From: a virus
Strand: one strand, 5' to 3'
DNA length: 21,521 bases
IMG/VR virus record: IMGVR_UViG_3300040801_006105
Coordinates: 1-21,521 of that record
Made by a program: the position numbers and the translations under genes. The notes beneath the pieces are model-generated. The model saw only the letters and a program-made list of their open reading frames with translations, made no database searches and was not told where the DNA came from. This document shows positions 1 to 5,946 of this stretch, piece after piece; the stretch's first letter is position 1, and every line of letters starts with the position of its first letter.

Positions 1-594
1 TCATTTTAATTTATATTTAATAAATAGAATCAGAAAATCAATTGGCACAAAAAATAAAGCGCAGTATTTTAAAAGATGCCATTTTAACAAAAACAAACAA
101 GACCATTTCCCAGCCAAAGAAAATAAATAACTTTTTAATTGATAAGCATGATTTTTTTCTGCTGCCACTAAACCAAAAAAATCTTTAGACTGAATATAAG
201 GCGACAACTGTTGATAAAATATATATTGAAAATTTTCTAAGACGTGCATAAAAGCCAACTTATTAGCCCAATCATAACTATCAGCAGTTTTGCCCCTGAA
301 AAACATTTTTCCAGCTAGCGAGTTGACGCTCAGTCCGTCAGCTTGATATCTTGAACCGTTCCAATCAACTTTTCTCCAGTCATTCGTTTTTTTCCCTCTA
401 TTAAATAACTCTTCAGAATTCATAGATAATCCTACTCCTTCTAAAGTAGAAAAATAATAACAATGGCTGTATTCAGATTCGGCTTGCTCTTTAAGGTATT
501 TTTCAAAATCTTTGTTTTCTGATTCAGCTTTTAAAGCTTGTTTATAGCAGAAAAAAAATACACCCATCTCTAGCTTTCTTAAAATGCTAAACAT
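1..594 (-). CDS. Ferritin-like di-iron-type membrane protein (putative)
   Basis: I see the carboxylate/histidine pattern of a four-helix di-iron bundle. In numbering from the longest reading frame (ATG at 721-723) these are Glu52, Glu84-x-x-His87, Glu163 and Glu189-x-x-His192, i.e. E, ExxH, E, ExxH as in ferritin/COQ7/rubrerythrin-type proteins. The C-terminal 35 residues are strongly hydrophobic, so membrane attachment is likely. The frame is open up to 723, but that start would overlap the upstream gene by 83 bases and has no Shine-Dalgarno. The ATG at 592-594 avoids the overlap, keeps all metal ligands and is my choice (197 residues), though its ribosome site is also weak. It is the last visible gene of the virion operon. 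Its substrate is unknown. Oxygen or iron chemistry is inferred only from the ligand pattern. Confidence 0.5.
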   Translation of the reverse strand: MFSILRKLEMGVFFFCYKQALKAESENKDFEKYLKEQAESEYSHCYYFSTLEGVGLSMNSEELFNRGKKTNDWRKVDWNGSRYQADGLSVNSLAGKMFFRGKTADSYDWANKLAFMHVLENFQYIFYQQLSPYIQSKDFFGLVAAEKNHAYQLKSYLFSLAGKWSCLFLLKWHLLKYCALFFVPIDFLILFIKYKLK

Positions 595-640
595 CGGTAG
601 CTTACTAAAAATGTGAGCTAAAAAATAACAGATTATTTTA

Positions 641-1003
641 TCAATCAAATCCAAAAATTCGGATAATATTCCCGTCAATATTAAAGCAGCATCCATCATA
701 ATCAAAATTGGAATTTCGAGCAAAAATAGAAATCCATTGATACGGTTGATTCAAGGTTAGTGAGAAATTTTCATTAATATTAAATCTGCCGTATAAACTT
801 ATGCCTTCAAGGTCGAGGTTTGGCAATCTGTCCCAAATATAGATTTCAATTTCTTCGTTTGGGTAGTCTATAACGTTATTATTAAAAAGCTCTATTATCA
901 TCAACCCATTGAAGCTTGGCAGAAAGTATGCTTTTCCCCCGTTAACACACTCACTCGTACAAATCAAACCCGTTTTAGGTTTACAGCAGCATCTTCTTAT
1001 CAA
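641..1003 (-). CDS. Hypothetical 120-residue cysteine-rich protein
   Basis: The gene starts with TTG, supported by a strong ribosome site (GGGAGGGG, 5 bases before the start). The start overlaps the stop of the upstream gene as TTGA, so translation is probably coupled. The N-terminus has a run of three Cys (residues 5-7) and further Cys at 15 and 19, possibly a metal-binding cluster. The rest alternates hydrophobic and polar residues, suggesting a beta-rich domain, with two more adjacent Cys near residues 104-105. I do not recognise the family. Position at the end of the head-gene chain suggests a virion or virion-assembly role, but this is context only. Confidence 0.6.
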   Translation of the reverse strand: MIRRCCCKPKTGLICTSECVNGGKAYFLPSFNGLMIIELFNNNVIDYPNEEIEIYIWDRLPNLDLEGISLYGRFNINENFSLTLNQPYQWISIFARNSNFDYDGCCFNIDGNIIRIFGFD

Positions 1004-1461
1004 TAATCCCCTCCCGTTGCTACTACAACTAAAGGGTTATTTACTGCATTAGTTAGTCCAGCGTACAAACCCCAACCAGCAGGAATCCTTAGTCCGTGGT
1101 GTGGGGACGAACCATCACAAGACGCTGGGGACAAGAGCTTCGGAAGCTCGATTTCAATTACATCTGAGGTTTCGTCTTGAAAATCGTAATAGCCTGGATC
1201 TTCCAAATACTTTTTAAGCTTTGCGCTATACTTACCACTTTCGTCATTTTTGAGATAGAAAAAGATCGTAGTGTTATCCCCTTGCTCTCCGCTTCTAATC
1301 AACGACATCTCTTCAATTAAGCTGCCGTTTTGACCAGCCTTACCAATTAGTGCGGGAACGCTAGAACCAACCCGCACCCCTGGAACTGTTTGATTAGAAA
1401 TTTCAGCCTCAAATATTAGCGGTTTCTTAATAAATATTGGCTGTACGTTTGGTGTAGTCAT
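1000..1461 (-). CDS. Hypothetical 153-residue virion-operon protein
   Basis: ATG start overlaps the stop of the preceding gene by four bases (ATGA) and its own stop overlaps the next start, so it is the middle of a coupled trio. The protein begins MTTPNVQPIF and is mostly beta-prone, with Gly/Pro-rich stretches near residues 28-45 and 118-137, and a hydrophobic NPLVVVATGG end. No membrane segment or signal peptide is visible. I do not recognise the family. Composition and position downstream of the capsid gene fit a small structural or head-completion protein, which is an inference. Confidence 0.65.
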   Translation of the reverse strand: MTTPNVQPIFIKKPLIFEAEISNQTVPGVRVGSSVPALIGKAGQNGSLIEEMSLIRSGEQGDNTTIFFYLKNDESGKYSAKLKKYLEDPGYYDFQDETSDVIEIELPKLLSPASCDGSSPHHGLRIPAGWGLYAGLTNAVNNPLVVVATGGDY

Positions 1462-1928
1462 GCGAACTCTCTACTTAACTGCAATCTATCTGAAATACAA
1501 GTATCAGCAGGTCCCGGAACAGCCTTTATAAATTCCCCTCCAATTCGAGCAAATCGATAGCGAATATATTCTTCTCTGCGATAGTTGGGAACCCACAGGG
1601 GATGTTGTGCCAACAGGTCAGTTTCTCGCAAGTAGTTCTCCCACCAGGTTCGATAATCGCGGGAAGTTTCGCGAATCACTGCTCGGTTGATATCCCCCAC
1701 ATATAATTCCTTACTGTCAAATTTCCCTTCGATAGAAGCAACCGACTCAGTTAGTGTAAAAGCGCGATCGCACCGAGCGAGAATTTCCCGCACTCGATCA
1801 ACTTCGTAATTGTCCTGTAAAGTATTCATTGCCTCTTCCAACCTTGCCCTGTCACCAGCGGGGACACCGGGACCGATAGCAAGGTGAAAACGGCAGCGAG
1901 ATTTATCTAAATCTGAAAGTGCTGGCAT
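1458..1928 (-). CDS. Hypothetical 156-residue protein, possible head-completion protein
   Basis: Starts ATG sharing bases with the upstream stop (TAATG) and ends in an ATGA overlap with the next gene. The protein is Arg- and Trp-rich and predominantly helical by inspection, with a motif-like stretch around YRTWWENYLRETD (residues about 92-104) and YRREEYIRYRF (about 116-126). No catalytic motif or membrane segment is seen. In tailed phages, small helical proteins in this position between capsid and tail genes are often connector or head-closure proteins. That role is suggested by position only; the family is not recognised. Confidence 0.65.
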   Translation of the reverse strand: MPALSDLDKSRCRFHLAIGPGVPAGDRARLEEAMNTLQDNYEVDRVREILARCDRAFTLTESVASIEGKFDSKELYVGDINRAVIRETSRDYRTWWENYLRETDLLAQHPLWVPNYRREEYIRYRFARIGGEFIKAVPGPADTCISDRLQLSREFA

Positions 1929-2314
1929 TAAAATTCAATGTGGGGTAAAACTGCTTCCCAGTTGATATTTAGATCGGCGTTCAGGGTTTTTAGCTGCTCA
2001 AAGCCAGAATACCCACCGTCAGGTTTTTTGCCGATAATTTTTTTTGCAGCTAATTGACCAATACCCTTAAGAGCTTTACCTAAAGTATTTGACGAAACTT
2101 CGTTGATATTGATTTTTTCAATTGGTTGATTTTCGTCTTTTTTTCCCCCGTCAAGAACCGCAAAACTCTTGACGGGGGTTAAATCAACCCCTTCAACTTT
2201 GGAAGCATTAATAAAATTGTTTTCATCAGCGCATTGGAAGTGTGAGGAGTATTCGCATTTAATCTTTACCTCTTTTCCTAACCCGCGATGGAAAACTGTT
2301 TCTCCTACTTTCAT
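1928..2314 (-). CDS. Helix-hairpin-helix-like protein in virion operon
   Basis: 128 residues in two parts. Residues 1-50 look like a small beta domain. Residues about 68-128 resemble a ComEA-type helix-hairpin-helix module: ININEVSSNTLGKALKGIG, then AAKKI and a final FEQLKTLN segment, the usual signature of non-specific DNA backbone binding. The linker between them is Lys/Asp/Glu/Asn-rich and its DNA contains a perfect 12-base-pair inverted repeat (2145-2178). The start is ATG with AAAGG about 10 bases upstream. The stop shares bases with the next start (TAATG). A role at the DNA portal or head-tail gate is inferred; a non-virion DNA-binding role is equally possible. Confidence 0.65.
   Translation of the reverse strand: MKVGETVFHRGLGKEVKIKCEYSSHFQCADENNFINASKVEGVDLTPVKSFAVLDGGKKDENQPIEKININEVSSNTLGKALKGIGQLAAKKIIGKKPDGGYSGFEQLKTLNADLNINWEAVLPHIEF
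2145..2178. repeat. Perfect 12-bp inverted repeat inside the HhH gene
   Basis: CCCCCGTCAAGA at 2145-2156 is followed by a 10-base loop and TCTTGACGGGGG at 2167-2178. It falls in the linker codons between the two domains of the helix-hairpin-helix gene. On the gene strand it is followed by seven A, not T, so it is not a standard intrinsic terminator for that operon. It may be an RNA stability hairpin or a protein-binding site. Confidence 0.8.
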
Positions 2315-2369
2315 GACTAATTTACCTTTCTACATATCTACAGAAAAAATTTCTCTGATTAGTGCGTGA

Positions 2370-2747
2370 TTATTGTTCTGTAGGCTTAGGCTCGTAAATG
2401 CCGCGAACCTCTGCAATAGCTGAATCTAAAGCGGTAGCTGAATCATTAATTTCTTTTTGAGAGGTTTCTAAGTCTGCTTTTAATTTGGTGATTTCAGCGT
2501 CTTTCTTAGTTAATTTGTTAGTCAATTGTCCAACAATCGTCTCATTGTCGGTAATCAACTCCTTAAACTTCGACACATCGTTTTGCAAGCTATCAATTTT
2601 TTCTCTTACCTGCTTGCGTTCTTCGGATGCAGCTAATTGTAATTCGCTGATTTTTTCAGATAAATTCACGTACCCCTCCTTGATTTCGTTAGAAAACTTT
2701 TCAAAAGCGCGGTTGAATCCCGCTTCAATAAAATCTGCCCAGTTCAT
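2370..2747 (-). CDS. Coiled-coil protein, 125 residues
   Basis: The sequence is a nearly continuous heptad-like helix from about residue 15 to 112, rich in Lys, Glu, Ser and Leu, ending in a Pro-containing tail (IYEPKPTEQ). There is no signal peptide, membrane segment or catalytic motif. It lies 2 bases downstream of the preceding gene, so it belongs to the same transcript as the capsid gene. A long single coiled coil next to the capsid gene would suit a fibre, spacer or assembly chaperone. That is inference; similar sequences occur in many unrelated proteins. Confidence 0.65.
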   Translation of the reverse strand: MNWADFIEAGFNRAFEKFSNEIKEGYVNLSEKISELQLAASEERKQVREKIDSLQNDVSKFKELITDNETIVGQLTNKLTKKDAEITKLKADLETSQKEINDSATALDSAIAEVRGIYEPKPTEQ

Positions 2748-2749
2748 AA

Positions 2750-3307
2750 TTAATAACTGCTTGGATATCCCAATTGTTCAAGCCTAGAAGGCTCCGCTAC
2801 AGTCAAGTAGCAGATATCAACTACTACCCGTTTTTTACCCTCTGCTACCTTTACCCCGGTTCCTGCTGCTGTACTACCAGCGTTAGAGCAAAGTAAATAA
2901 TATTGAGTCGCACCAGGAGCTGTTGCCAGCACACTGTCAAAAGGAGTCGCCACGGATTTGGCGGTACTCGACGCTGCGATCACGTTACTTGCTACCGCAA
3001 TGTTAGGAGTAACGTCGGTAAGAGCAGTGCCTACTTTCAGTAAGTTTCCTGTAGTGCCAGTTAAAGCAACATCCGGCGTGCGGAATCCGATGTAGTAAAC
3101 TTTCGCACCATTCGGAACGATTAAAGGTAAATCCTCCACGTCTCGTTTGTGAGACGGTACCAATATATCTATTTGAGTTCTTAAAGTCGTATCTATTTCG
3201 GCATACCCTATAGCGTGCCAAAGAAAATACTTGGGGAAAATTTCCGCACATTCTGCCTCAAACCAATTAAGTAAATTAGCTTGATTAGCTGGAAATAAAC
3301 TGCTCAT
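2750..3307 (-). CDS. Putative structural protein next to capsid
   Basis: 185 residues. The N-terminal 45 residues are mixed helix with Trp and Cys (NWFEAECAEIFPKYFLWHAIG). From about residue 60 onward the protein is beta-rich and Ala/Thr/Val-rich with low-complexity strands, typical of virion decoration or head-fibre proteins. The ATG start has GGAG about 10 bases upstream. The gene follows the capsid gene by 5 bases. No catalytic motif is visible. A decoration or head-stabilising role is inferred from composition and from the position directly after the major capsid gene. Confidence 0.6.
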   Translation of the reverse strand: MSSLFPANQANLLNWFEAECAEIFPKYFLWHAIGYAEIDTTLRTQIDILVPSHKRDVEDLPLIVPNGAKVYYIGFRTPDVALTGTTGNLLKVGTALTDVTPNIAVASNVIAASSTAKSVATPFDSVLATAPGATQYYLLCSNAGSTAAGTGVKVAEGKKRVVVDICYLTVAEPSRLEQLGYPSSY

Positions 3308-3312
3308 ATTAG

Positions 3313-4482
3313 TTAGTCTCCATAAGTCCGAGCAACAGTTACAAAACGTTCATTGAGAAGTGCCCAACCGCCATACGTTGCCCAAATAGCGATAACGAAT
3401 CGCTGATAATCGTCGTTATTGTTCAAGCGAATTGACACGGGCAGTTCAGTTGCTAGAGCCTCACCTACAGCCTGCTGACCGAGAAAAATTCCTAAATTTC
3501 CGGTGCGATTAGCTGCTCCGGTAGGATGCAAAGTATTATTTGAGCTAGCAGTGTAGTTGAGGTTAACGGTAGCGGTAGGTAGATTATTGGATTCAAAAAA
3601 CCTTACACCTTCAAAAACAAACCCTGTAGGCATCGCTTCACCCATAAAAGAAGCCTGCCCGTACTGCGAACCACCAAAAATTAACTGGTTGGGTCCAGAT
3701 ACATATCCCATCCCTGGTGCAGGCATCGCGGGTGCTGCAAAAGCGCCCACACCGGGCTGTAATGCTGCAACTGGAGTAAACGACGGGTATTGAGCAACCG
3801 CACGAAAATCGGAATCTTGTCTCAAATGTTTGATAAAGCGTGGCGATGCCAAGCAGTAATAATAACCATCGGAAAAAGTCGGGACATTTCGAGTCCGCAT
3901 TCCCTCTACGATTGTTAGCAAGTCTTCCTTAACATCAATCTTCGGAGGACCACTAGCGTAGGTTCCCCCATCGTCAACACCTTTGGGGTTGTAGGTGAAA
4001 GAAGATTCTAGAAGAGTGTTGATATAAACCCTGTCCAACCATTTTCTATAATCCCGGAATAGAGTCAGCGCACCAATAGATTGATGAAACTGTTGAATTT
4101 GCTGCGGATTGTATTGCCATAAAACCCTTTGTGCAAGGGCTATAGCTTCCATTGGAATTTTAAAGTTCCCCGGCGAGTTAGGGTTGTTGGGGTCGCCGCC
4201 AGAGGGTCCCGTATATTCGTCAATCGTGACGATTATTTTATTCTTTAAAATATCGCGGGAATTAGCGGTACCTATTGTCTGTAAAGGATTTCGTCGTCTC
4301 GATTCCTTCGTATAGGAGTCGTCTTCCCAATAGTCATATCTATCTAATTGGACGCTTTTGCCGCGATTCGCGGTAGCATCCCAGACTACCTGGGGCTGAC
4401 AGACAAACTTAGCTATAAATTGTGCATCCGGACGTAAAAGCTCTGCTCCTAGAATCCGGGGAAAATCATCATCAAACCACAC
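3313..4482 (-). CDS. Candidate major capsid protein (HK97-fold, N4-gp56-like)
   Basis: 389 residues, the right length for an HK97-fold major capsid protein and in the right place, after terminase, portal and scaffold-like genes. Supporting features by eye are an early region with charged/aromatic residues and a long spine-helix-like segment (about residues 105-150). There is also a segment YYYCLASPRFIKHLRQDSDF (about 206-225), resembling the conserved hydrophobic-Pro...Leu-Arg-x-Asp segment of the N4-gp56-type capsid family. A late GFVFEGVRFFESNNLP strand resembles the family's substrate-like 'V.F.E' strand. The start is GTG; AGGA lies about 10 bases upstream, and no in-frame ATG is close. 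A conserved hairpin and a candidate antisense RNA occupy its leader. The family assignment is from memory of motif shape, not alignment. Confidence 0.62.
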   Translation of the reverse strand: MWFDDDFPRILGAELLRPDAQFIAKFVCQPQVVWDATANRGKSVQLDRYDYWEDDSYTKESRRRNPLQTIGTANSRDILKNKIIVTIDEYTGPSGGDPNNPNSPGNFKIPMEAIALAQRVLWQYNPQQIQQFHQSIGALTLFRDYRKWLDRVYINTLLESSFTYNPKGVDDGGTYASGPPKIDVKEDLLTIVEGMRTRNVPTFSDGYYYCLASPRFIKHLRQDSDFRAVAQYPSFTPVAALQPGVGAFAAPAMPAPGMGYVSGPNQLIFGGSQYGQASFMGEAMPTGFVFEGVRFFESNNLPTATVNLNYTASSNNTLHPTGAANRTGNLGIFLGQQAVGEALATELPVSIRLNNNDDYQRFVIAIWATYGGWALLNERFVTVARTYGD

Positions 4483-4483
4483 T

Positions 4484-4509
4484 ATGCTTGGTTCCTAAAT
4501 TGTGGGTAG
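4484..4509 (+). promoter_or_regulatory. Candidate phage-sigma promoter P4 (toward short RNA)
   Basis: ATGCTT (4484-4489), 12-base spacer, GTGGGTAG (4502-4509). It matches the element found before the virion and lysin operons, and shares AATTGTGGGTAGA with the copy inside the portal gene. It points away from the capsid gene, into the intergenic space, and reaches an intrinsic terminator at 4546. Confidence 0.4.
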
Positions 4510-4515
4510 AGGTAA

Positions 4516-4582
4516 TTTGAAACCAAAAAGCTAAACGTAGTGACGACCCCGGAATCATCTCCTCCGGGGTTTTTTATTTTTT
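4516..4582 (+). ncRNA. Candidate short antisense RNA in capsid leader
   Basis: A promoter-like element (4484-4509) is followed within 37 bases by a perfect intrinsic terminator (4546-4582) on the plus strand, while both flanking genes are on the minus strand. The implied RNA is about 65 nucleotides, carries no open frame, and is fully complementary to the leader of the capsid mRNA if that mRNA is read through from upstream genes. The start is estimated at 6-8 bases after the -10-like element. Role, such as tuning capsid output, is inference. Confidence 0.35.
4546..4582 (+). terminator. Intrinsic terminator, plus strand, opposite to virion operon
   Basis: The stem ACCCCGGA (4546-4553) pairs with TCCGGGGT (4563-4570) across a 9-base loop, followed by TTTTTATTTTTT. 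The T tract is on the plus strand. On the minus (operon) strand the same hairpin is preceded by A-rich sequence and has no T tail, so the virion mRNA should pass through it with a stable hairpin in its capsid leader. Confidence 0.8.
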
Positions 4583-4988
4583 AATACAGGCTGGCTGTAG
4601 CCATTTGCATAGCAGCTGCACGAGCTTGATTATAAGAATCTAGTAAAGATGCGGCTGCGTTTGCGCGGTTGTTTTGATCGTTTATCCCCATAGTGTTAAA
4701 AGTTGCCTGTCTCATTTGATCAGCTTCCAGGCCGCGTTTGAATCCCGCATTTTGCATAGCATAGCCTTGCTGCATACGAGCATCTTCATTCGCAAACTGT
4801 CGCGACTGGTTGAGGTTGCGATCGTACATTCCCTGCAAGCCGGCCCCAGTACTTGCGGCGTAGTTTCCTATTGGGTTTGTATAGCTTTGATTTCCAAAAG
4901 TTGCAGCTCTAGCTTGCATATTCCCCATCGCAGGATTCAATCCTTGCTGTAATACTCCTGCTGCCATTTGACCTAAAAAAGGATTCAT
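4581..4988 (-). CDS. Small Q/N/A-rich helical protein, possible internal virion protein
   Basis: 135 residues from the ATG at 4986-4988, chosen because TTAGGAG lies 8 bases upstream. An in-frame ATG 21 bases earlier has no ribosome site. The N-terminal 55 residues are Gly/Ala/Asn/Met-rich. The rest is helical with a FANEDARMQQG segment and Arg/Gln/Asn/Ala repeats, resembling the two Q-rich proteins at the head of the operon (10083-11245), which carry similar ANED-type segments. It lies between the scaffold-like and capsid genes. Ejection or internal core proteins of short-tailed phages have this kind of composition, but no family was identified. Confidence 0.6.
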   Translation of the reverse strand: MNPFLGQMAAGVLQQGLNPAMGNMQARAATFGNQSYTNPIGNYAASTGAGLQGMYDRNLNQSRQFANEDARMQQGYAMQNAGFKRGLEADQMRQATFNTMGINDQNNRANAAASLLDSYNQARAAAMQMATASLY

Positions 4989-5019
4989 TTGTTTAACTCC
5001 TAAGTACATAAATAAAAAA

Positions 5020-5946
5020 TCAACCTAAAAGCCGCCAAGCCTGACTTGGATCTTGCCCATAAGCTTGACGAAACTGACTTGCACTATCCCCACTACCCCC
5101 AGGCGCAGGAGGAGCGGGAAATTCTGGTCGCGATACGGTTGGTAGTGGTTGTTGCGGTGGATCTAAATCCAGGTACCAAGCCGCACATTCATCTGGATTC
5201 AGCAGAATGGTTGCGAATTCTTGTATTAAAGCGTTTGCGTACTCTTCGATTTGAGCAATCGCTTCTAATCCCTGAGTGTAATTAGCTAGGTTGTCAGCGT
5301 ATTGAAGTGCTAATTCTTGCTGTTCAATTGATGCAACCGCAGCTTCAAAACGTTGAGCAATTTTATCGGCAATTTGTAACTGCTGTTCCTGTGCCTGATA
5401 CGCTTGTGCGATTCGGTCGGCAATTTGAAGCTGTACTTCTTGAGCTTGATAAACTTGAGCAATTTGGTCTGCAATTTGTAACTGCTGTTCCTGTGCCTGG
5501 TAGACTTGAGCAATTTGGTCTGCAACCTGTAAAGCTTGATGGCTAGCTTGCAGCGAACTTTCCAACCAGTTAATATACTGCCCAACTTCAGCGTTTTGAT
5601 TTTGATTTTGACTTTGATTTAGTCCTAGAGCTTGTGCGGTCGCTGCTCTGTTGTTGTTGGAAAATCGACCATAACTCTGGGGAGACTGAAATGTCTGCTG
5701 GTAGCCCTGGTACGGGATTTGGGCGCTGGTACCCGGTTCCACCGTTGGCATATACGCGGCCTGTGACGGTGCCCCCTGGTGCTGGGAGTGGGTTGCTGAA
5801 GTCTGCCTTTGACCGAGGATATCCAGTAGTCGGTTCGTAACTTGCCCCAAATCCGGGGAACTCGGTTGGGATACCTGCGGCTGCGATGGAACCGCGTGCA
5901 TCGTCGGGTTTGTATAAGCTGGGGTTGGTTGTGCTGCTGCGACCAT
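5020..5946 (-). CDS. Scaffold-like Q/A-rich protein with 17-residue tandem repeats
   Basis: 308 residues from the ATG at 5944-5946. Residues 1-120 are Pro/Gln/Ser-rich and disordered-looking. Residues 139-198 are about four copies of a 17-residue helical unit, LQIADQIAQVYQAQEQQ. Then follow more helix and a Pro-rich tail ending SQAWRLLG. Length, composition and place between portal and capsid suit a capsid scaffolding protein. The first 359 bases overlap the portal gene in the +1 frame with no stop in either frame. Possible readings are true dual coding, an internal start (TTG at 5563-5565, 22 bases after the portal stop, giving 181 residues), or a fusion by +1 frameshifting near the portal stop. 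The ATG has only a weak AAGAG upstream, so the start is uncertain while the frame downstream of 5588 is secure. Confidence 0.6.
   Translation of the reverse strand: MVAAAQPTPAYTNPTMHAVPSQPQVSQPSSPDLGQVTNRLLDILGQRQTSATHSQHQGAPSQAAYMPTVEPGTSAQIPYQGYQQTFQSPQSYGRFSNNNRAATAQALGLNQSQNQNQNAEVGQYINWLESSLQASHQALQVADQIAQVYQAQEQQLQIADQIAQVYQAQEVQLQIADRIAQAYQAQEQQLQIADKIAQRFEAAVASIEQQELALQYADNLANYTQGLEAIAQIEEYANALIQEFATILLNPDECAAWYLDLDPPQQPLPTVSRPEFPAPPAPGGSGDSASQFRQAYGQDPSQAWRLLG
5353..5532 (-). repeat. 51-bp tandem repeats within scaffold-like gene
   Basis: About three and a half copies of a 51-base unit encode LQVADQIAQVYQAQEQQ and close variants (ADQ, ADR, ADK). Variation between copies is mostly conservative, so the repeat has been maintained as protein rather than arising very recently. 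Copy number may vary between relatives. Confidence 0.85.

Noticed and set aside
2130-2150. GGGGGAAAAAAAG as a programmed frameshift site in the HhH gene
   Set aside because: The -1 frame stops after seven codons and the hairpin is upstream rather than downstream of the slip site, so no sensible product results.
2485-2787. Plus-strand open frame of 100 codons opposite the coiled-coil gene
   Set aside because: It is the reverse shadow of a repetitive coiled-coil gene and has no ribosome site or recognisable features; the minus-strand gene fits the operon.
5307-5585. Additional open frames on both strands through the 51-bp repeats
   Set aside because: Tandem repeats keep other frames open artificially; these frames have no start signals and give low-complexity Lys/Leu or Val/Gln sequence.
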